Source of the DNA: Sinorhizobium garamanticum
GTDB taxonomy: Bacteria > Pseudomonadota > Alphaproteobacteria > Rhizobiales > Rhizobiaceae
Assembly (NCBI RefSeq): GCF_029892065.1
Contig: NZ_CP120374.1
Location: 682,001-746,000, forward strand
Reading direction: 5' to 3'
DNA: 64,000 nt
The notes under the pieces: generated by a model
What the model saw: the letters and a program-made list of their open reading frames with translations, nothing else
The model's database searches: none
Told to the model about the DNA's origin: nothing
Made by a program: the position numbers and the translations under genes
Shown here: positions 9,815 to 18,501 of the stretch, one piece after another
How positions within the stretch are numbered: position 1 is the stretch's first letter
Layout of the letters: each line of letters opens with the position of its first letter

Positions 9815-9837
9815 TGGTATAACATCGTCTTATACCA
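9815..9837. promoter_or_regulatory. Palindrome in the tctC/lysR divergent promoter region (box 2)
   Basis: Perfect inverted repeat TGGTATAA-CATCGTC-TTATACCA with 8-bp arms, containing the 17-bp TATAA-N7-TTATA core at 9818-9834. It has the partial dyad and T-N11-A pattern typical of LysR-type binding sites. It lies 105 bp before the binding-protein gene and 101 bp before the lysR gene. Confidence 0.65.
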
Positions 9838-9938
9838 ACTTCCTGCATGATGGCTTTGCGCGTAAGATGACACTACACTCGGCGAGTTCATCGAGACTGC
9901 GGTAGAAGTCTGCTCCAACTGAAATTGAGGAGGCGCGA

Positions 9939-10949
9939 TTGACGAGCGCTATGAGGATCGATCCCAAGAAAATTCTCTATCTGGCGACGATCATCGAGCA
10001 CGGCAGCCTCAAAAGTGCTGCCAAAGCACTGGACATGTCGCAGCCTGCTCTCACCACGTCCATGAACCGGCTTGAAGAAGAACTTGGAATGCGAGTGCTC
10101 GAACGGGGCCCGACAGGTGTTGTACCGACAGCCACCGGCGAGGTCCTCTATTGCCATGCGCGCTTGATCCGGGATGAGATAGGTCTTGCCGCTCGTGCAT
10201 TGCTAAGCGCGCAAGGTGGAAATCCGGCGATCATTCGAGTGGGCAGCCTTCCCAGCCTGGCCAGCTCTGTTATGCCTATCGCTCTTAGTCGATGGCGCGA
10301 TATCTATCGGGAGCGGGAGCTTGAGGTTGTCGAGGTTCCGCAAATCGACTTGCTTACCGGTCTACTGCGTAGGGAATTCGATTTCGTCTTTGGTTTTACC
10401 GAGTGCTATGACCTCGAAAACGGGCTTCGCCAACGCGTGCTTTTCCGCGACAAGCTCTGTGTCATTGCGCGTGCGGGGCACCCGTTGGCCAGCGAACGTA
10501 ATCTGCAGTGGGAGGTCCTCGTAACCTACCCGTGGGTCTGCCCGACCGCTAGGCGATCGCATGTGATCCTTGACGCGGCACTAAAAAAGGCCAACGTCGC
10601 ACCACCCGAACAAATGACCGTCTGCGGCTCGGTCACGCTACTGAAATCCCTCGTGGTCAATGGCGACCATTTGGCGGTGCTCCCGGCCCATGCGGTGCGC
10701 GTCGATCTGGATGAGGGACGCCTCTGCCGACTGGATGTGAGCGACTCCGCACTCGATCGAAACATTGCTGTCTTTTTCCGCGAGGGATACCAGCTCGACG
10801 AGCCGAGCCGCGAACTCGTCTCGCTCGTTGGTTCCGTTGGCCAGGAGTTGTCCAATCGAGAGCGGGAAAGGGCGGCGATCGAGAACAATGCGCCGCCGGA
10901 AAATGAAGTTACGAAGCCAGAGGCAGCAAACCTTCTGCCCGCTCCTTGA
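9939..10949 (+). CDS. LysR family transcriptional regulator (paralogue 1)
   Basis: A 336-residue LysR-type regulator. The winged helix-turn-helix spans residues ~5-65 (YLATIIEHGSLKSAAKALDM, SQPALTTSMNRLEEELG) and a periplasmic-binding-protein-like effector domain follows. The start is TTG 9939, with GGAGG five bases upstream; the ATG at 9951 is too far from that site. It is divergent from the TctC operon with box 2 between, the classical arrangement for control of the neighbour and of itself. It is closely similar throughout to the regulator at 17426-18412. Its 3' end overlaps the convergent aldehyde dehydrogenase gene by 41 bp. The effector is unknown. Confidence 0.93.
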   Translation: MTSAMRIDPKKILYLATIIEHGSLKSAAKALDMSQPALTTSMNRLEEELGMRVLERGPTGVVPTATGEVLYCHARLIRDEIGLAARALLSAQGGNPAIIRVGSLPSLASSVMPIALSRWRDIYRERELEVVEVPQIDLLTGLLRREFDFVFGFTECYDLENGLRQRVLFRDKLCVIARAGHPLASERNLQWEVLVTYPWVCPTARRSHVILDAALKKANVAPPEQMTVCGSVTLLKSLVVNGDHLAVLPAHAVRVDLDEGRLCRLDVSDSALDRNIAVFFREGYQLDEPSRELVSLVGSVGQELSNRERERAAIENNAPPENEVTKPEAANLLPAP

Positions 10950-12360
10950 AACCAAAAACCGCCTTTATCTCGAGATATTCCTCCAGCCCGAAAATGCCCA
11001 TTTCCCGACCATTGCCGGACTGCTTGTATCCTCCCATCGGCGAAGCTGGGTCGCCTGCTGCGCCGTTATAGAAAACGCGCCCCGCGCGCAGTCGGTTTCC
11101 AACCGTGTAGCCTTTGTCAGGGTCCCCGGAGAAGACGTATCCGGCCAATCCGAACGGACCATTATTGGCGATCGCAATGGCCTCCTCTTCGTCATCGTAG
11201 GCGATGACTGCGAGAACCGGCCCGAAAATCTCTTCCCTTGCAATTGTCATCGCGGGTGTCACGTCCGTGAAGATCGTGGGTCGCACGAACGCACCCCGGT
11301 TGACGCCCGCAGGCAGTCCGGGGCCTCCGCAAACAACGGTGGCGCCCTCTTCGATGCCGATCTCGATGTACCGCTGAACGCTGTTGAATTGAGCGCGGTT
11401 TACCATAGGCCCCATGGTCGTCGCCGGATCGCGGGGATCACCGATCCGGATCTTGCTGACCTCGTCGCACATCGCCGCGACGGCTTCGTCAAGCTTGTTG
11501 CGGGGAATGAAAAGGCGGCTTGGCGCATGGCAGGATTGGCCGGTGTTGAAAAAGCATCGCTGGACATTCCACCGCGAAGCGGCCGCGATGTCCGCATCTG
11601 GCAGAACGATGTTTGCGGACTTTCCGCCGAGTTCCAACGATACCCGCTTGATCGTTTGTGCCGCGACGGCGCCGACCCGCGCGCCGGCTCCCGTCGAGCC
11701 GGTGAACGAAATCAAATCGACCTCCGGGTGGGCGGCAATAGCCTCGCCAACCGTCGCCCCCTCCCCTATGACGAGATTGACGACGCCCTTCGGCACTTTT
11801 GCCGCTTCTAGAATCTCCGTCAGCAAAATGGCGCTTATCGGCGTGACTTGGCTCGGCTTGCAAACCACCGTGCAGCCGGCCGCGAGGGCGTATGCGATCT
11901 TCACGGTCAACGTCTGGATTGGCCAGTTCCAAGGCGAAACGAGGCCACAGACACCGATCGGCTCACGCCGAATAATCGTGTCGCCGATCCGGGATTCAAA
12001 ATGGTACTCCTGGAGAACCTTGCGCGCCTGCCGGAAGTGCATGAGCGGACCCATGACCTGAACACGGGCACTGACCGGACAACCCATCTCTTCTGCGATA
12101 ACGGCGGAGAGTTCGTCTATTCTCGGTTCGTATGCAGCAATGATCCGGTCAAACAGGTCGAGGCGGTCGGCAATCGACGTCTCGGAATAAGTTGCGAAGG
12201 CGCGTCGTGCAGCCGCGACGGCTCGGTCCACGTCCTCCGCTCCACCCATCGCGACCCTCGCGAAAGGAGTGTTGGTCGTGGGATCCGACAGTTCCACCGT
12301 CCTTGATATAGAGGGCTGAACCCACTCTCCGTCGATGAAAAGCCTGGTGTATTCGCGCAT
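10909..12360 (-). CDS. Aldehyde dehydrogenase family protein
   Basis: A 483-residue aldehyde dehydrogenase, clearly distinct from the one at 7152. Catalytic residues are Asn145 (SPWNWP), Lys168 (CKPS), Glu244 (LELGGKSAN) and Cys277 (FNTGQSCHAPSR), followed by the family C-terminus GGYKQSGNGREMG. The ATG at 12360 (MREYTRLF) is chosen because it starts the conserved domain and follows AAGGA at some distance; an upstream in-frame ATG at 12408 would overlap the SDR gene. It is the third gene of the operon aldolase - SDR - aldehyde dehydrogenase, probably oxidising the aldehyde released by the aldolase. Its end overlaps the convergent lysR gene. Confidence 0.93.
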   Translation of the reverse strand: MREYTRLFIDGEWVQPSISRTVELSDPTTNTPFARVAMGGAEDVDRAVAAARRAFATYSETSIADRLDLFDRIIAAYEPRIDELSAVIAEEMGCPVSARVQVMGPLMHFRQARKVLQEYHFESRIGDTIIRREPIGVCGLVSPWNWPIQTLTVKIAYALAAGCTVVCKPSQVTPISAILLTEILEAAKVPKGVVNLVIGEGATVGEAIAAHPEVDLISFTGSTGAGARVGAVAAQTIKRVSLELGGKSANIVLPDADIAAASRWNVQRCFFNTGQSCHAPSRLFIPRNKLDEAVAAMCDEVSKIRIGDPRDPATTMGPMVNRAQFNSVQRYIEIGIEEGATVVCGGPGLPAGVNRGAFVRPTIFTDVTPAMTIAREEIFGPVLAVIAYDDEEEAIAIANNGPFGLAGYVFSGDPDKGYTVGNRLRAGRVFYNGAAGDPASPMGGYKQSGNGREMGIFGLEEYLEIKAVFGFKERAEGLLPLAS

Positions 12361-12373
12361 GGTCTGTGTGTCC

Positions 12374-13249
12374 TTAGCTGCTGTGGGTGTAGCCGCCATC
12401 GCAGGCAATCGTCTGACCGGTGATGAACCCGGCGGCAGGAGTTGCTAGGAAAATCATCAAGCCGACGAGGTCGGTGTGAACCATCCCTCTTTGAATACAT
12501 TGCTGCGACAATTGCAGACGCCTGAGGTCAAGGGTCGGATTGACGGCGCGCTCGACTTCGGTAGCAACAGGGCCCGGCCGAATGCAGTTGACATTTATGC
12601 CGTCCGGACCCAACTCACGCGCCATCGCATTGGTCATTCCGATGATTGCGGATTTCGAGGTTACGTAGTGCAGGTAGTTCCGGACACCCTTTGGAACCGC
12701 GTCGGATGAAACATTGATGATCCTTCCCCAGCCGGCCGCTCGCATCAATGGGGCTACCGCGCGAGCGCACAAGAAGGGGCCGGTCACGTTGACACGGATG
12801 ACGCGGTCCCATTCGTCCAACGGGATCATTTCGAAGTGGCGCTTTTCGAGCGTGGCGAACACTGCGGCGTTGTTGATCAAGACGTCGATCCGACCATGTT
12901 CGGCCATGACAGACTTCACGAGGGCCTCGACGGACGCAGCGTCCGCGATATCAACTTGCAGGGCACTGGCATTTCCTCCGCTTGCAATGATCTCGTCTCG
13001 GACTTGCTGGGCATTTGCGAGATTGAGATCTGCGACGACGGGCGTGGCACCGGCGGCCGCGAACTGCCGGGCGAGTTCTCGCCCGATCCCCTGCCCCGCA
13101 CCGGTAATGAGGACGACGCGATTGGCGACGCTGAAATCACGAGCCCAACCGGGAACTCCGGAGTCCTGAGGCGTGTGAACGAAAGCGTCGTCGGTTTGGG
13201 TGAAGGCGAGAGCGGCTTGTGGTTCAAGCTCGTCAGTGATTTTGGTCAT
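12374..13249 (-). CDS. SDR family oxidoreductase
   Basis: A 291-residue classical SDR with an unusually long ~40-residue leader before the first strand VVLITGAGQGIGRELA. Also visible are NNAAVFA, catalytic NVSSDA, the YVTSK active-site pair and the ending FITGQTIACDGG. The ATG at 13249 follows AAGGAAA and shares the ATGA overlap with the stop of the aldolase gene, so the pair is translationally coupled. The open frame continues to 13651 but only inside the aldolase gene. Likely role: oxidation of a hydroxyl group of the substrate before or after the aldol cleavage; the specific substrate is unknown. Confidence 0.92.
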   Translation of the reverse strand: MTKITDELEPQAALAFTQTDDAFVHTPQDSGVPGWARDFSVANRVVLITGAGQGIGRELARQFAAAGATPVVADLNLANAQQVRDEIIASGGNASALQVDIADAASVEALVKSVMAEHGRIDVLINNAAVFATLEKRHFEMIPLDEWDRVIRVNVTGPFLCARAVAPLMRAAGWGRIINVSSDAVPKGVRNYLHYVTSKSAIIGMTNAMARELGPDGINVNCIRPGPVATEVERAVNPTLDLRRLQLSQQCIQRGMVHTDLVGLMIFLATPAAGFITGQTIACDGGYTHSS

Positions 13250-14034
13250 TGGAATTTCCTTGCGTGCGCGATGGCCGCATTGGTGAAGAAGGTTACGTCG
13301 GCTCCCGCCGTCGCGTAGCGGGCACCTAGTGAGATCATTTCCTTGGCAAGCTCGGGATTTGCGCCAAGCCCGCCGACACCGAGGAAGATTCCGTTTGCCT
13401 TGCAGGCATCTGCGACACGCGCGAAAGCGGCGCGAACTGTCGGATGTTCGATCTGTCCCGGCAGGCCGAGCGCGTTGCACAGATCGTTGGCGCCCACGAG
13501 AAGCATATCGACACCGTCGACCGCGGCGATCTCGTCGATCGCATCCAACGCGGCCAAAGACTCCACCATGATCACGACCATGGTGGCTGCATTGATGCGT
13601 CGCATGGCTTCGATTGCCGGCGTCGGGCGGAATTCCAGCAACGGCAGGCACGGCGCGATCGAGCGATGGCCGAGCGGGGGGAACTTGGCCGCCTGAATCA
13701 CGGCGGCCGCATCTTTGGCGGATTCAACCTGGGGCACGATAACGCCCATGGCGCCGCATTCGAGGGCTCGGGCGATCGACGCGTGACCGATATCGACGAC
13801 GCGTACGAGCGGCGTGATACCCGCCAGATTGCTCGCGATGCAGATTTGGCCGATTGTCTCCAGCGAAAAGCTGTTGTGCTCCTGATCCAAAAATAGGCAG
13901 TCGAACCCTGCTGTCTTGGCGATGGCTACTATTTCCACGCCTCGTATGAGACGCACGATCATACCAACTGTGAGATTTCCGGCCGCCATTTTGGCAAGCA
14001 GCGGGTTTGCGGAGCTTTCACTTGGCTCTGACAT
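13246..14034 (-). CDS. HpcH/HpaI-type aldolase/citrate lyase family protein
   Basis: A 262-residue class II (metal-dependent) aldolase of the HpcH/HpaI family. It shows FLDQEHNSFSLETI, VPQVESAKDAAAVIQAAKFP, the metal-binding Glu in VVIMVESLAALDAID, and VDMLLVGANDLCNALGLPG. Family members cleave 2-keto-3-deoxy acids, such as deoxy-rhamnonate or 4-hydroxy-2-oxoheptanedioate, into pyruvate and an aldehyde. It is the first gene of an operon with the SDR and the aldehyde dehydrogenase, which fits cleavage followed by aldehyde oxidation. It is divergent from the cupin gene, with an imperfect LysR-like box between. It has the usual length; no defect is seen. Confidence 0.92.
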   Translation of the reverse strand: MSEPSESSANPLLAKMAAGNLTVGMIVRLIRGVEIVAIAKTAGFDCLFLDQEHNSFSLETIGQICIASNLAGITPLVRVVDIGHASIARALECGAMGVIVPQVESAKDAAAVIQAAKFPPLGHRSIAPCLPLLEFRPTPAIEAMRRINAATMVVIMVESLAALDAIDEIAAVDGVDMLLVGANDLCNALGLPGQIEHPTVRAAFARVADACKANGIFLGVGGLGANPELAKEMISLGARYATAGADVTFFTNAAIAHARKFQ

Positions 14035-14201
14035 TGAGGGATCTCCGTTCTAACGCCGAATGCCTCCCATCCGCCGTTCATTGCAATTTTAAGATGTTCC
14101 CAAGCGCTACAGAGCAGCGCGATCATCTTTTCGATGCCGACTAAATTTGAAACGGCCGGGATGTGGAATCAACCAGCATAAATGGCTGGCGCCGCAGGGT
14201 G

Positions 14202-14217
14202 ATAAGTTAAGTTATAC
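14202..14217. promoter_or_regulatory. Imperfect ATAA-N6-TTAT box (box 3)
   Basis: The core ATAA-GTTAAG-TTAT lies in the divergent region between the aldolase and cupin genes. It resembles the other boxes but has a spacer one base shorter and a poorer outer match, so it may be a weak site or chance. Confidence 0.35.
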
Positions 14218-14299
14218 CCTCGGAAATCGGCATATTCCCGCCGCGGGCCGCGTCTCTTAAAACTAGAGGAACCTGATTTCGCGAACCGAGGAGGATGAT

Positions 14300-15139
14300 A
14301 TGCGCATCTCAGAAGCAGCCAAGGCCGAGGGCGGAAGCGTCGGCAGCATGCGGGACGGCAAGCTGGACCAGAAGTTTCTGCTGATGGGCGATGACGACTC
14401 TCCGAACAACTACCTGTTGAACGTCGGGCGCACCGGCTCGGGGGGCTGGGGGACGCCGCGCCATCGTCACAACTTCGACCAGGTCCGGTACGTCCTGAAG
14501 GGCAGCTACCCGGTTTCGCCTCACAAGGTCATGAAGGAGGGCACCGTGGCCTACTTCCCGGAAAGCGTGCACTATGGCCCTCAGGATCGGCCCGAAGGGC
14601 TTGAAATGATGGTCATTCAATTCGGCGGCGCCAGTGGCGAAGGCTTTCTCAGTGTCGCCCGGCGCGAAGCGGCCAATGAAGCGCTCAAAAAAAAGGGCGA
14701 GTTCAAGAACGGCGTGTTCACTTGGTATGACGAACACGGAAACAAGCACAACAAGGACGGTTCGGCCGCGTGCGTTGAAGAGGCCACAGGCAAGAAGCTC
14801 GAGTTCGCCGAGCCTCGCTACGACGACGTCGTGATGATGTACCCGGAAGCGAGCCCGTGGGCGAAGTCGGAAACTCCAGGAGTCTCGACAAAGACACTGG
14901 GCGTTTTCACCGAACGTGAAATGCGGCTTGGCTTCATCAAGATTGAAGCGGGCGCGACATTCAACACGGGAACCCGGACGGCGATCGAGGTTCTGTTCCT
15001 CAGTGAAGGTCAGATCACCGTGGACAGAAAGAGCTACGGCCCGCAGACCGGCATCGAGCTCCTGCCGACCGACGCACCCGCTGAGATCACCGCAACGGAA
15101 GACGCGCTGCTCCTGGCCATTCGCCTTCCGCAGTTCTGA
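14300..15139 (+). CDS. Cupin domain-containing protein
   Basis: A 279-residue protein with two cupin-like halves. The N-terminal half carries the metal-motif region PRHRHNFDQVRYVLKG, with His residues but Gln in place of the usual Glu, and then YFPESVHYGPQDRP. The C-terminal half (FIKIEAGATFNTG, then EVLFLSEGQI) keeps the beta-barrel pattern but lacks a clear histidine set. GGAGGATGAT precedes the ATG. Bicupins of this type include isomerases, dioxygenases and non-enzymatic sensors; the sequence does not decide. It is followed 76 bp later by the fumarylacetoacetase-family gene, so the two may act in one pathway. Confidence 0.85.
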   Translation: MRISEAAKAEGGSVGSMRDGKLDQKFLLMGDDDSPNNYLLNVGRTGSGGWGTPRHRHNFDQVRYVLKGSYPVSPHKVMKEGTVAYFPESVHYGPQDRPEGLEMMVIQFGGASGEGFLSVARREAANEALKKKGEFKNGVFTWYDEHGNKHNKDGSAACVEEATGKKLEFAEPRYDDVVMMYPEASPWAKSETPGVSTKTLGVFTEREMRLGFIKIEAGATFNTGTRTAIEVLFLSEGQITVDRKSYGPQTGIELLPTDAPAEITATEDALLLAIRLPQF

Positions 15140-15156
15140 AACCCAAATACGCTCCG

Positions 15157-15187
15157 AATGCCGTCCTGAGACATTCAGGTCGGCATT
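15157..15187 (+). terminator. Intercistronic hairpin between cupin and FAH genes
   Basis: AATGCCG-T-CCTGA-gacat-TCAGG-T-CGGCATT forms a 12-pair stem with one T-T mismatch and a 5-nt loop. A short run of As rather than Ts follows, so it may attenuate or protect the upstream mRNA rather than end transcription. Confidence 0.45.
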
Positions 15188-15215
15188 GAGCCTATCGTCT
15201 TAAAAAGGGCCTGAA

Positions 15216-16079
15216 ATGAAAGTCGCCAGATTCTCCAAGAACGGAAAGATACTGCTCGGCGTCGTGGACGACGCTTCCGGTACCATTCACCCGCTCGATT
15301 CCCACTTGACTAGCATGGCGGATCTGATCCGCTTTAGCGCGTCGGGATCTACCTTTAAAACAGGATCAAGGCCGGGGCTGCCTCTTTCCGACGTCAAGCT
15401 CATGGCTCCGATTGTGCCTGAGCGGAATATCTTCTGCGTGGGCAAGAATTACTACGAACATGCAAAGGAGTTTGCGGGCAGCGGCTTCGAGGCGGGCGCC
15501 GTCAAGGGGCAGGAGATCGATGCATATCCCGCCATTTTCTCGAAGCCGCCCAGCACCGTTACCGGTCCGGATGATGTCGTCGAAATGCACCCGGAAGCAA
15601 CGCAAGCCGTCGACTATGAGGCGGAACTGGCCATCGTTATCGGCCAGCCCGGTCGCAACATCGCGGAAGCTGACGCGATGCAGCACGTCTGGGGATACAC
15701 GATCGTAAACGATGTCACCGCCCGCGACCGTCAGCGCAACCATAAACAGTGGCTTGCCGGTAAAGGTCTCGACACGTTTTGTCCGATGGGCCCATGGATC
15801 GTTACCGCCGATGAAATCGACGGCGCGAACCTCGACATCGAGTGCAAGGTGAACGGTGAACTCCGGCAGAAGGCAAACACCAGCAATCTGATCTTCAAGA
15901 TCCCCCAATTGATTGCGGCTATCTCCGCGGGCCTGACTTTGCAGCCTGGCGATGTCATCGCCACCGGCACGCCGGCGGGCGTCGGGATTGGATTTACGCC
16001 ACCCCGGTTCCTTAAAGCCGGCGATCGCGTCGAGATAACGATCTCCGGCATCGGATCACTGAGCAACGCCTTCGCATAG
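15216..16079 (+). CDS. Fumarylacetoacetate hydrolase (FAH) family protein
   Basis: A 287-residue FAH-superfamily enzyme. The metal-binding acidic residues are visible in DYEAELAIVIG and GYTIVNDVTARDRQ. Also present are NIFCVGKNYYEHAKEF, the GKGLDTFCPMGPW segment and the C-terminal IATGTPAGVGIGF. This group includes 2-keto-3-deoxy-acid hydratases and dehydratases, oxaloacetate decarboxylases and acylpyruvate hydrolases, all acting on 2-oxo acids. Together with the nearby HpaI aldolase it points to a 2-oxo-acid intermediate. It is the second gene after the cupin, with weak ribosome-binding context (AAGGGCC region). Confidence 0.93.
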   Translation: MKVARFSKNGKILLGVVDDASGTIHPLDSHLTSMADLIRFSASGSTFKTGSRPGLPLSDVKLMAPIVPERNIFCVGKNYYEHAKEFAGSGFEAGAVKGQEIDAYPAIFSKPPSTVTGPDDVVEMHPEATQAVDYEAELAIVIGQPGRNIAEADAMQHVWGYTIVNDVTARDRQRNHKQWLAGKGLDTFCPMGPWIVTADEIDGANLDIECKVNGELRQKANTSNLIFKIPQLIAAISAGLTLQPGDVIATGTPAGVGIGFTPPRFLKAGDRVEITISGIGSLSNAFA

Positions 16080-16138
16080 CGTCGAGTTCTTCAGCAATTC
16101 GCCGAAACGCAGGATCACGTTGCTTACTTGGCAACTTA

Positions 16139-16164
16139 ACGAGCGGACCAACCGGCCCGCTCGT
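16139..16164 (+). terminator. Hairpin after the FAH gene
   Basis: Stem ACGAGCGG / CCGCTCGT with a 10-nt loop, 60 bp past the FAH stop. A second small palindrome ACGAGCGCTCGT abuts it. There is no T-tract. Confidence 0.4.
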
Positions 16165-16233
16165 ACGAGCGCTCGTGCCCCGCAAGGGTGCGAGTAATTG
16201 CAGGACGCAAACCGGTCGCATTGCGACCCTGCC

Positions 16234-16252
16234 ATATAACGTGAAGTTATAT
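16234..16252. promoter_or_regulatory. TATAA-N7-TTATA palindrome before orphan tctC (box 4)
   Basis: Perfect inverted repeat ATATAAC-GTGAA-GTTATAT (7-bp arms), 120 bp upstream of the binding-protein start. It has the same 17-bp core geometry as boxes 1, 2 and 5. Confidence 0.6.
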
Positions 16253-16371
16253 AGGCCGCCCCGGCGACCTTGTCTCGCGGTAGCAACCATCTATCGTCCT
16301 TGGGTGAGAAGAGGAGCTCAAGGACGTCTCTGGCGGATCTTCCGTCAACGACTGTTCTCAGGGAGGAACAA

Positions 16372-17358
16372 ATGAACTTACCACAGATCACAAGACGACG
16401 ACTGCTCGCAGCGGCGGTGGCCCTTGGGGCGATCGCGCTAACCAGTTCACAAAGCTTCGCGGCGGACGGACAGATTCGCTGGCTTGTCGGGTATCCGCCT
16501 GGCGGCTCGACGGATGCCATTGCGCGTCTTCTTGCGGCACCAATTTCCAAAAAGCTCGAGCAGACGATTATCGTTGACAACCGTCCGGGCGCCGGCAGCT
16601 CCATCGCAGCGGCCGCCCTGGCCAAATCGAAACCGGACGGTCTGACAGTCATGTCGGTCGACAACGGCACGCTCGTGATCAATCCAGTAGCCTATCGCAC
16701 GCTACAATATGATCCGGATAAGGATTTTCGGCCGGTTGGCGTCTACGCTGAAGTGAACTTCCTGCTCGCGGTCGGGAAGGATCAGCCGTACAAGACCGTC
16801 GAGGAATTCCTGAGCCAGGCCAAGACCGCGTCAAACCCAATCGCTTACGCGAGCCCGGGGATTGGAACACCCCTCCATCTTGCAATGGAGAGGATGGCAC
16901 GCGAAGCCGGCGTGAAGCTCGAGCATGTTGCCTACCGCGGCATGGCGCCTGCGTTGAACGATGCACTCGCCGGCGTCGTTCCAAGCATCGTCATCGATTA
17001 CACAACCGCACGTGAGATGATCCGTTCAGGGGACCTGCGCCCACTTGCAATTTTCTCCGCATCTCGCCTCTCCGCACTTCCCGATGTGCCGACTTTCGGG
17101 GAAAAGGCTCTTCCCGGTTTCTCGGCTGTCGCTTGGCAGGCACTGGTTGTGCCGCATGACACCCCTGACGAGGCCGTCACTCGCCTGAGCGACGCGCTCA
17201 CAATCGCGCTTCAGGATCCCGCTGTGAAATCGCGTTACGAGCAACTGGGCTTGGGCATGCCGGCAAGCGATCCCGAGTCCTTTGAAAAGCGCTGGCATGA
17301 CGACAAGGCTGTTTGGCAACCGCTGATCCGTGATCTCGGAATCATGCTCGGCGAATAA
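16372..17358 (+). CDS. Orphan TTT periplasmic solute-binding protein (TctC/Bug family)
   Basis: A 328-residue Bug-family protein. Its signal peptide is RRRLLAAAVALGAIALTS with cleavage around SFAADGQ. The mature hallmarks are LVGYPPGGSTDAIARLLA, IIVDNRPGAGSSIAAAALAK and YASPGIGTPLHL. The ATG at 16372 follows a perfect GGGAGGA; the frame extends upstream to 16270 without support. No TctA or TctB accompanies it, as is common for expanded Bug families that may share one permease or act as sensors. It is monocistronic: its own palindromic box lies upstream and a strong terminator follows. It differs clearly from the TctC at 8727. Confidence 0.92.
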   Translation: MNLPQITRRRLLAAAVALGAIALTSSQSFAADGQIRWLVGYPPGGSTDAIARLLAAPISKKLEQTIIVDNRPGAGSSIAAAALAKSKPDGLTVMSVDNGTLVINPVAYRTLQYDPDKDFRPVGVYAEVNFLLAVGKDQPYKTVEEFLSQAKTASNPIAYASPGIGTPLHLAMERMAREAGVKLEHVAYRGMAPALNDALAGVVPSIVIDYTTAREMIRSGDLRPLAIFSASRLSALPDVPTFGEKALPGFSAVAWQALVVPHDTPDEAVTRLSDALTIALQDPAVKSRYEQLGLGMPASDPESFEKRWHDDKAVWQPLIRDLGIMLGE

Positions 17359-17359
17359 C

Positions 17360-17391
17360 AATATGGGCTGCCCGGTCGGGCAGCCCATATT
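17360..17391. terminator. Bidirectional terminator between tctC and lysR
   Basis: Perfect 15-bp stem AATATGGGCTGCCCG / CGGGCAGCCCATATT, with ATATT at the outer edge supplying a short T-rich end on either strand. It separates two convergent genes. Confidence 0.8.
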
Positions 17392-17425
17392 TCGTGGCGC
17401 GCCAACGCAACGGTTTCGACACCCG

Positions 17426-18412
17426 CTACCGGTTGCCTGGTATTTCTGCGGCGCTGAGGTCGGAGGACGGTGTGGCCAAGCCTCTCTGACAGATCTCCTG
17501 CCCGACCTTCTCGATGATCGCGATCAAGTCCCGGCTGGCTTCGTCCATCTGATGCCCTTCCCTGAAATAGAGGGCGATGTTTCGGTCCAGCGCTGCCGCA
17601 TCTATCGGAATATTGCACAACCGACCTTCGACAAGCTCCTCATTGACCGCATGCACCGGCAGCACCGCCAAGTGATCGCTGTTCGCAACTACGGCCTTCA
17701 ATAGGATAACGGAGCCGCACACTGTTATGTTTTCCGGCGGCGGTATGTTTTCGGCTTTCAACGCCGCGCCGAGAACGGCGTGCGGGCGGCGCGCGGTGGG
17801 AAACACCCACGGAAAGCTGACAAGAGTAGGCCAATCGACATCCGGTTTTCCTTCAAGCGGGTGCCCTTTTCGCGCGATGACCAGGAGCTTATCGCGAAAC
17901 AGCACACGTTGACGCAAGCCCTCCTCGAGGTCGTAGCATTCCGTGAAGCCAATCACGAAGTCGAACTCCCGTCGCAAAAGGCCGACCAGCAGATCGATCT
18001 GCGGGCTTTCCACGATCTGCAGTTCACGGTCAGGATGAGCTTGTCCCCATTTTTGCAGCGCGAGCGGCATGACTGCGGTTGCCAGGCTCGGCAGGCTTCC
18101 CAATCGGACAGCGGCAGGGGCTCCTCCCCAAGCGTTGAGCAGGGCACGCTCCGCCAATCCGATTTCATCGCGAATGAGGCGTGCGTGGCAATAGAGGATC
18201 TCGCCCAGCGCCGTAGGGAAGACACCCTTGGGGGTTCGTTCAAAAGCGCGAATGCCAAGCTCGCTTTCGAGCCGGCTCATCGAGCCGGAGAGCGCCGGCT
18301 GGGTAACGTTCAAGGCACGGGCGGCTCTTTTGAGACTTCCGTGTTCGATGATCGTCGCAAGATAGAGCAGCTTTTTGGGGTCGATCTTGAGCATAAGGTC
18401 TTGCATCGGCAT
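17426..18412 (-). CDS. LysR family transcriptional regulator (paralogue 2)
   Basis: A 328-residue LysR-type regulator very similar end to end to the one at 9939. Shared stretches include IDPKK-L-YLATIIEHGSLK, CHARLIRDEIGLA-RALL, LLRREFDFV-GFTECYDLE and GLRQRVLFRDKL. The helix-turn-helix is at residues ~10-70. The start at 18412 (MPMQDLMLKIDPKK) has a weak GGGGA site; the second or third Met is also possible. It converges on the orphan tctC gene and reads away from the SMP-30 gene. I see no palindromic box in its own short upstream region. The close similarity suggests it recognises the same or an overlapping operator and a related effector. Confidence 0.93.
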   Translation of the reverse strand: MPMQDLMLKIDPKKLLYLATIIEHGSLKRAARALNVTQPALSGSMSRLESELGIRAFERTPKGVFPTALGEILYCHARLIRDEIGLAERALLNAWGGAPAAVRLGSLPSLATAVMPLALQKWGQAHPDRELQIVESPQIDLLVGLLRREFDFVIGFTECYDLEEGLRQRVLFRDKLLVIARKGHPLEGKPDVDWPTLVSFPWVFPTARRPHAVLGAALKAENIPPPENITVCGSVILLKAVVANSDHLAVLPVHAVNEELVEGRLCNIPIDAAALDRNIALYFREGHQMDEASRDLIAIIEKVGQEICQRGLATPSSDLSAAEIPGNR

Positions 18413-18501
18413 CGTCCCCGTTCTGGTTTGTGGGCCCCATCCTTCCTGCAGGTCCGATTGCGGTTGGCGCCATGCGCTCTCTCGGCCACCAGCGCCCGCC
18501 T

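Noticed and set aside
10765..11811. 348-codon plus-strand ORF
   Set aside because: Antisense shadow of the aldehyde dehydrogenase at 10909; no motif.
13246..13651. N-terminal extension of the SDR gene upstream of 13249
   Set aside because: It lies entirely inside the aldolase gene and reads as Arg-rich nonsense; a good ribosome-binding site supports 13249.
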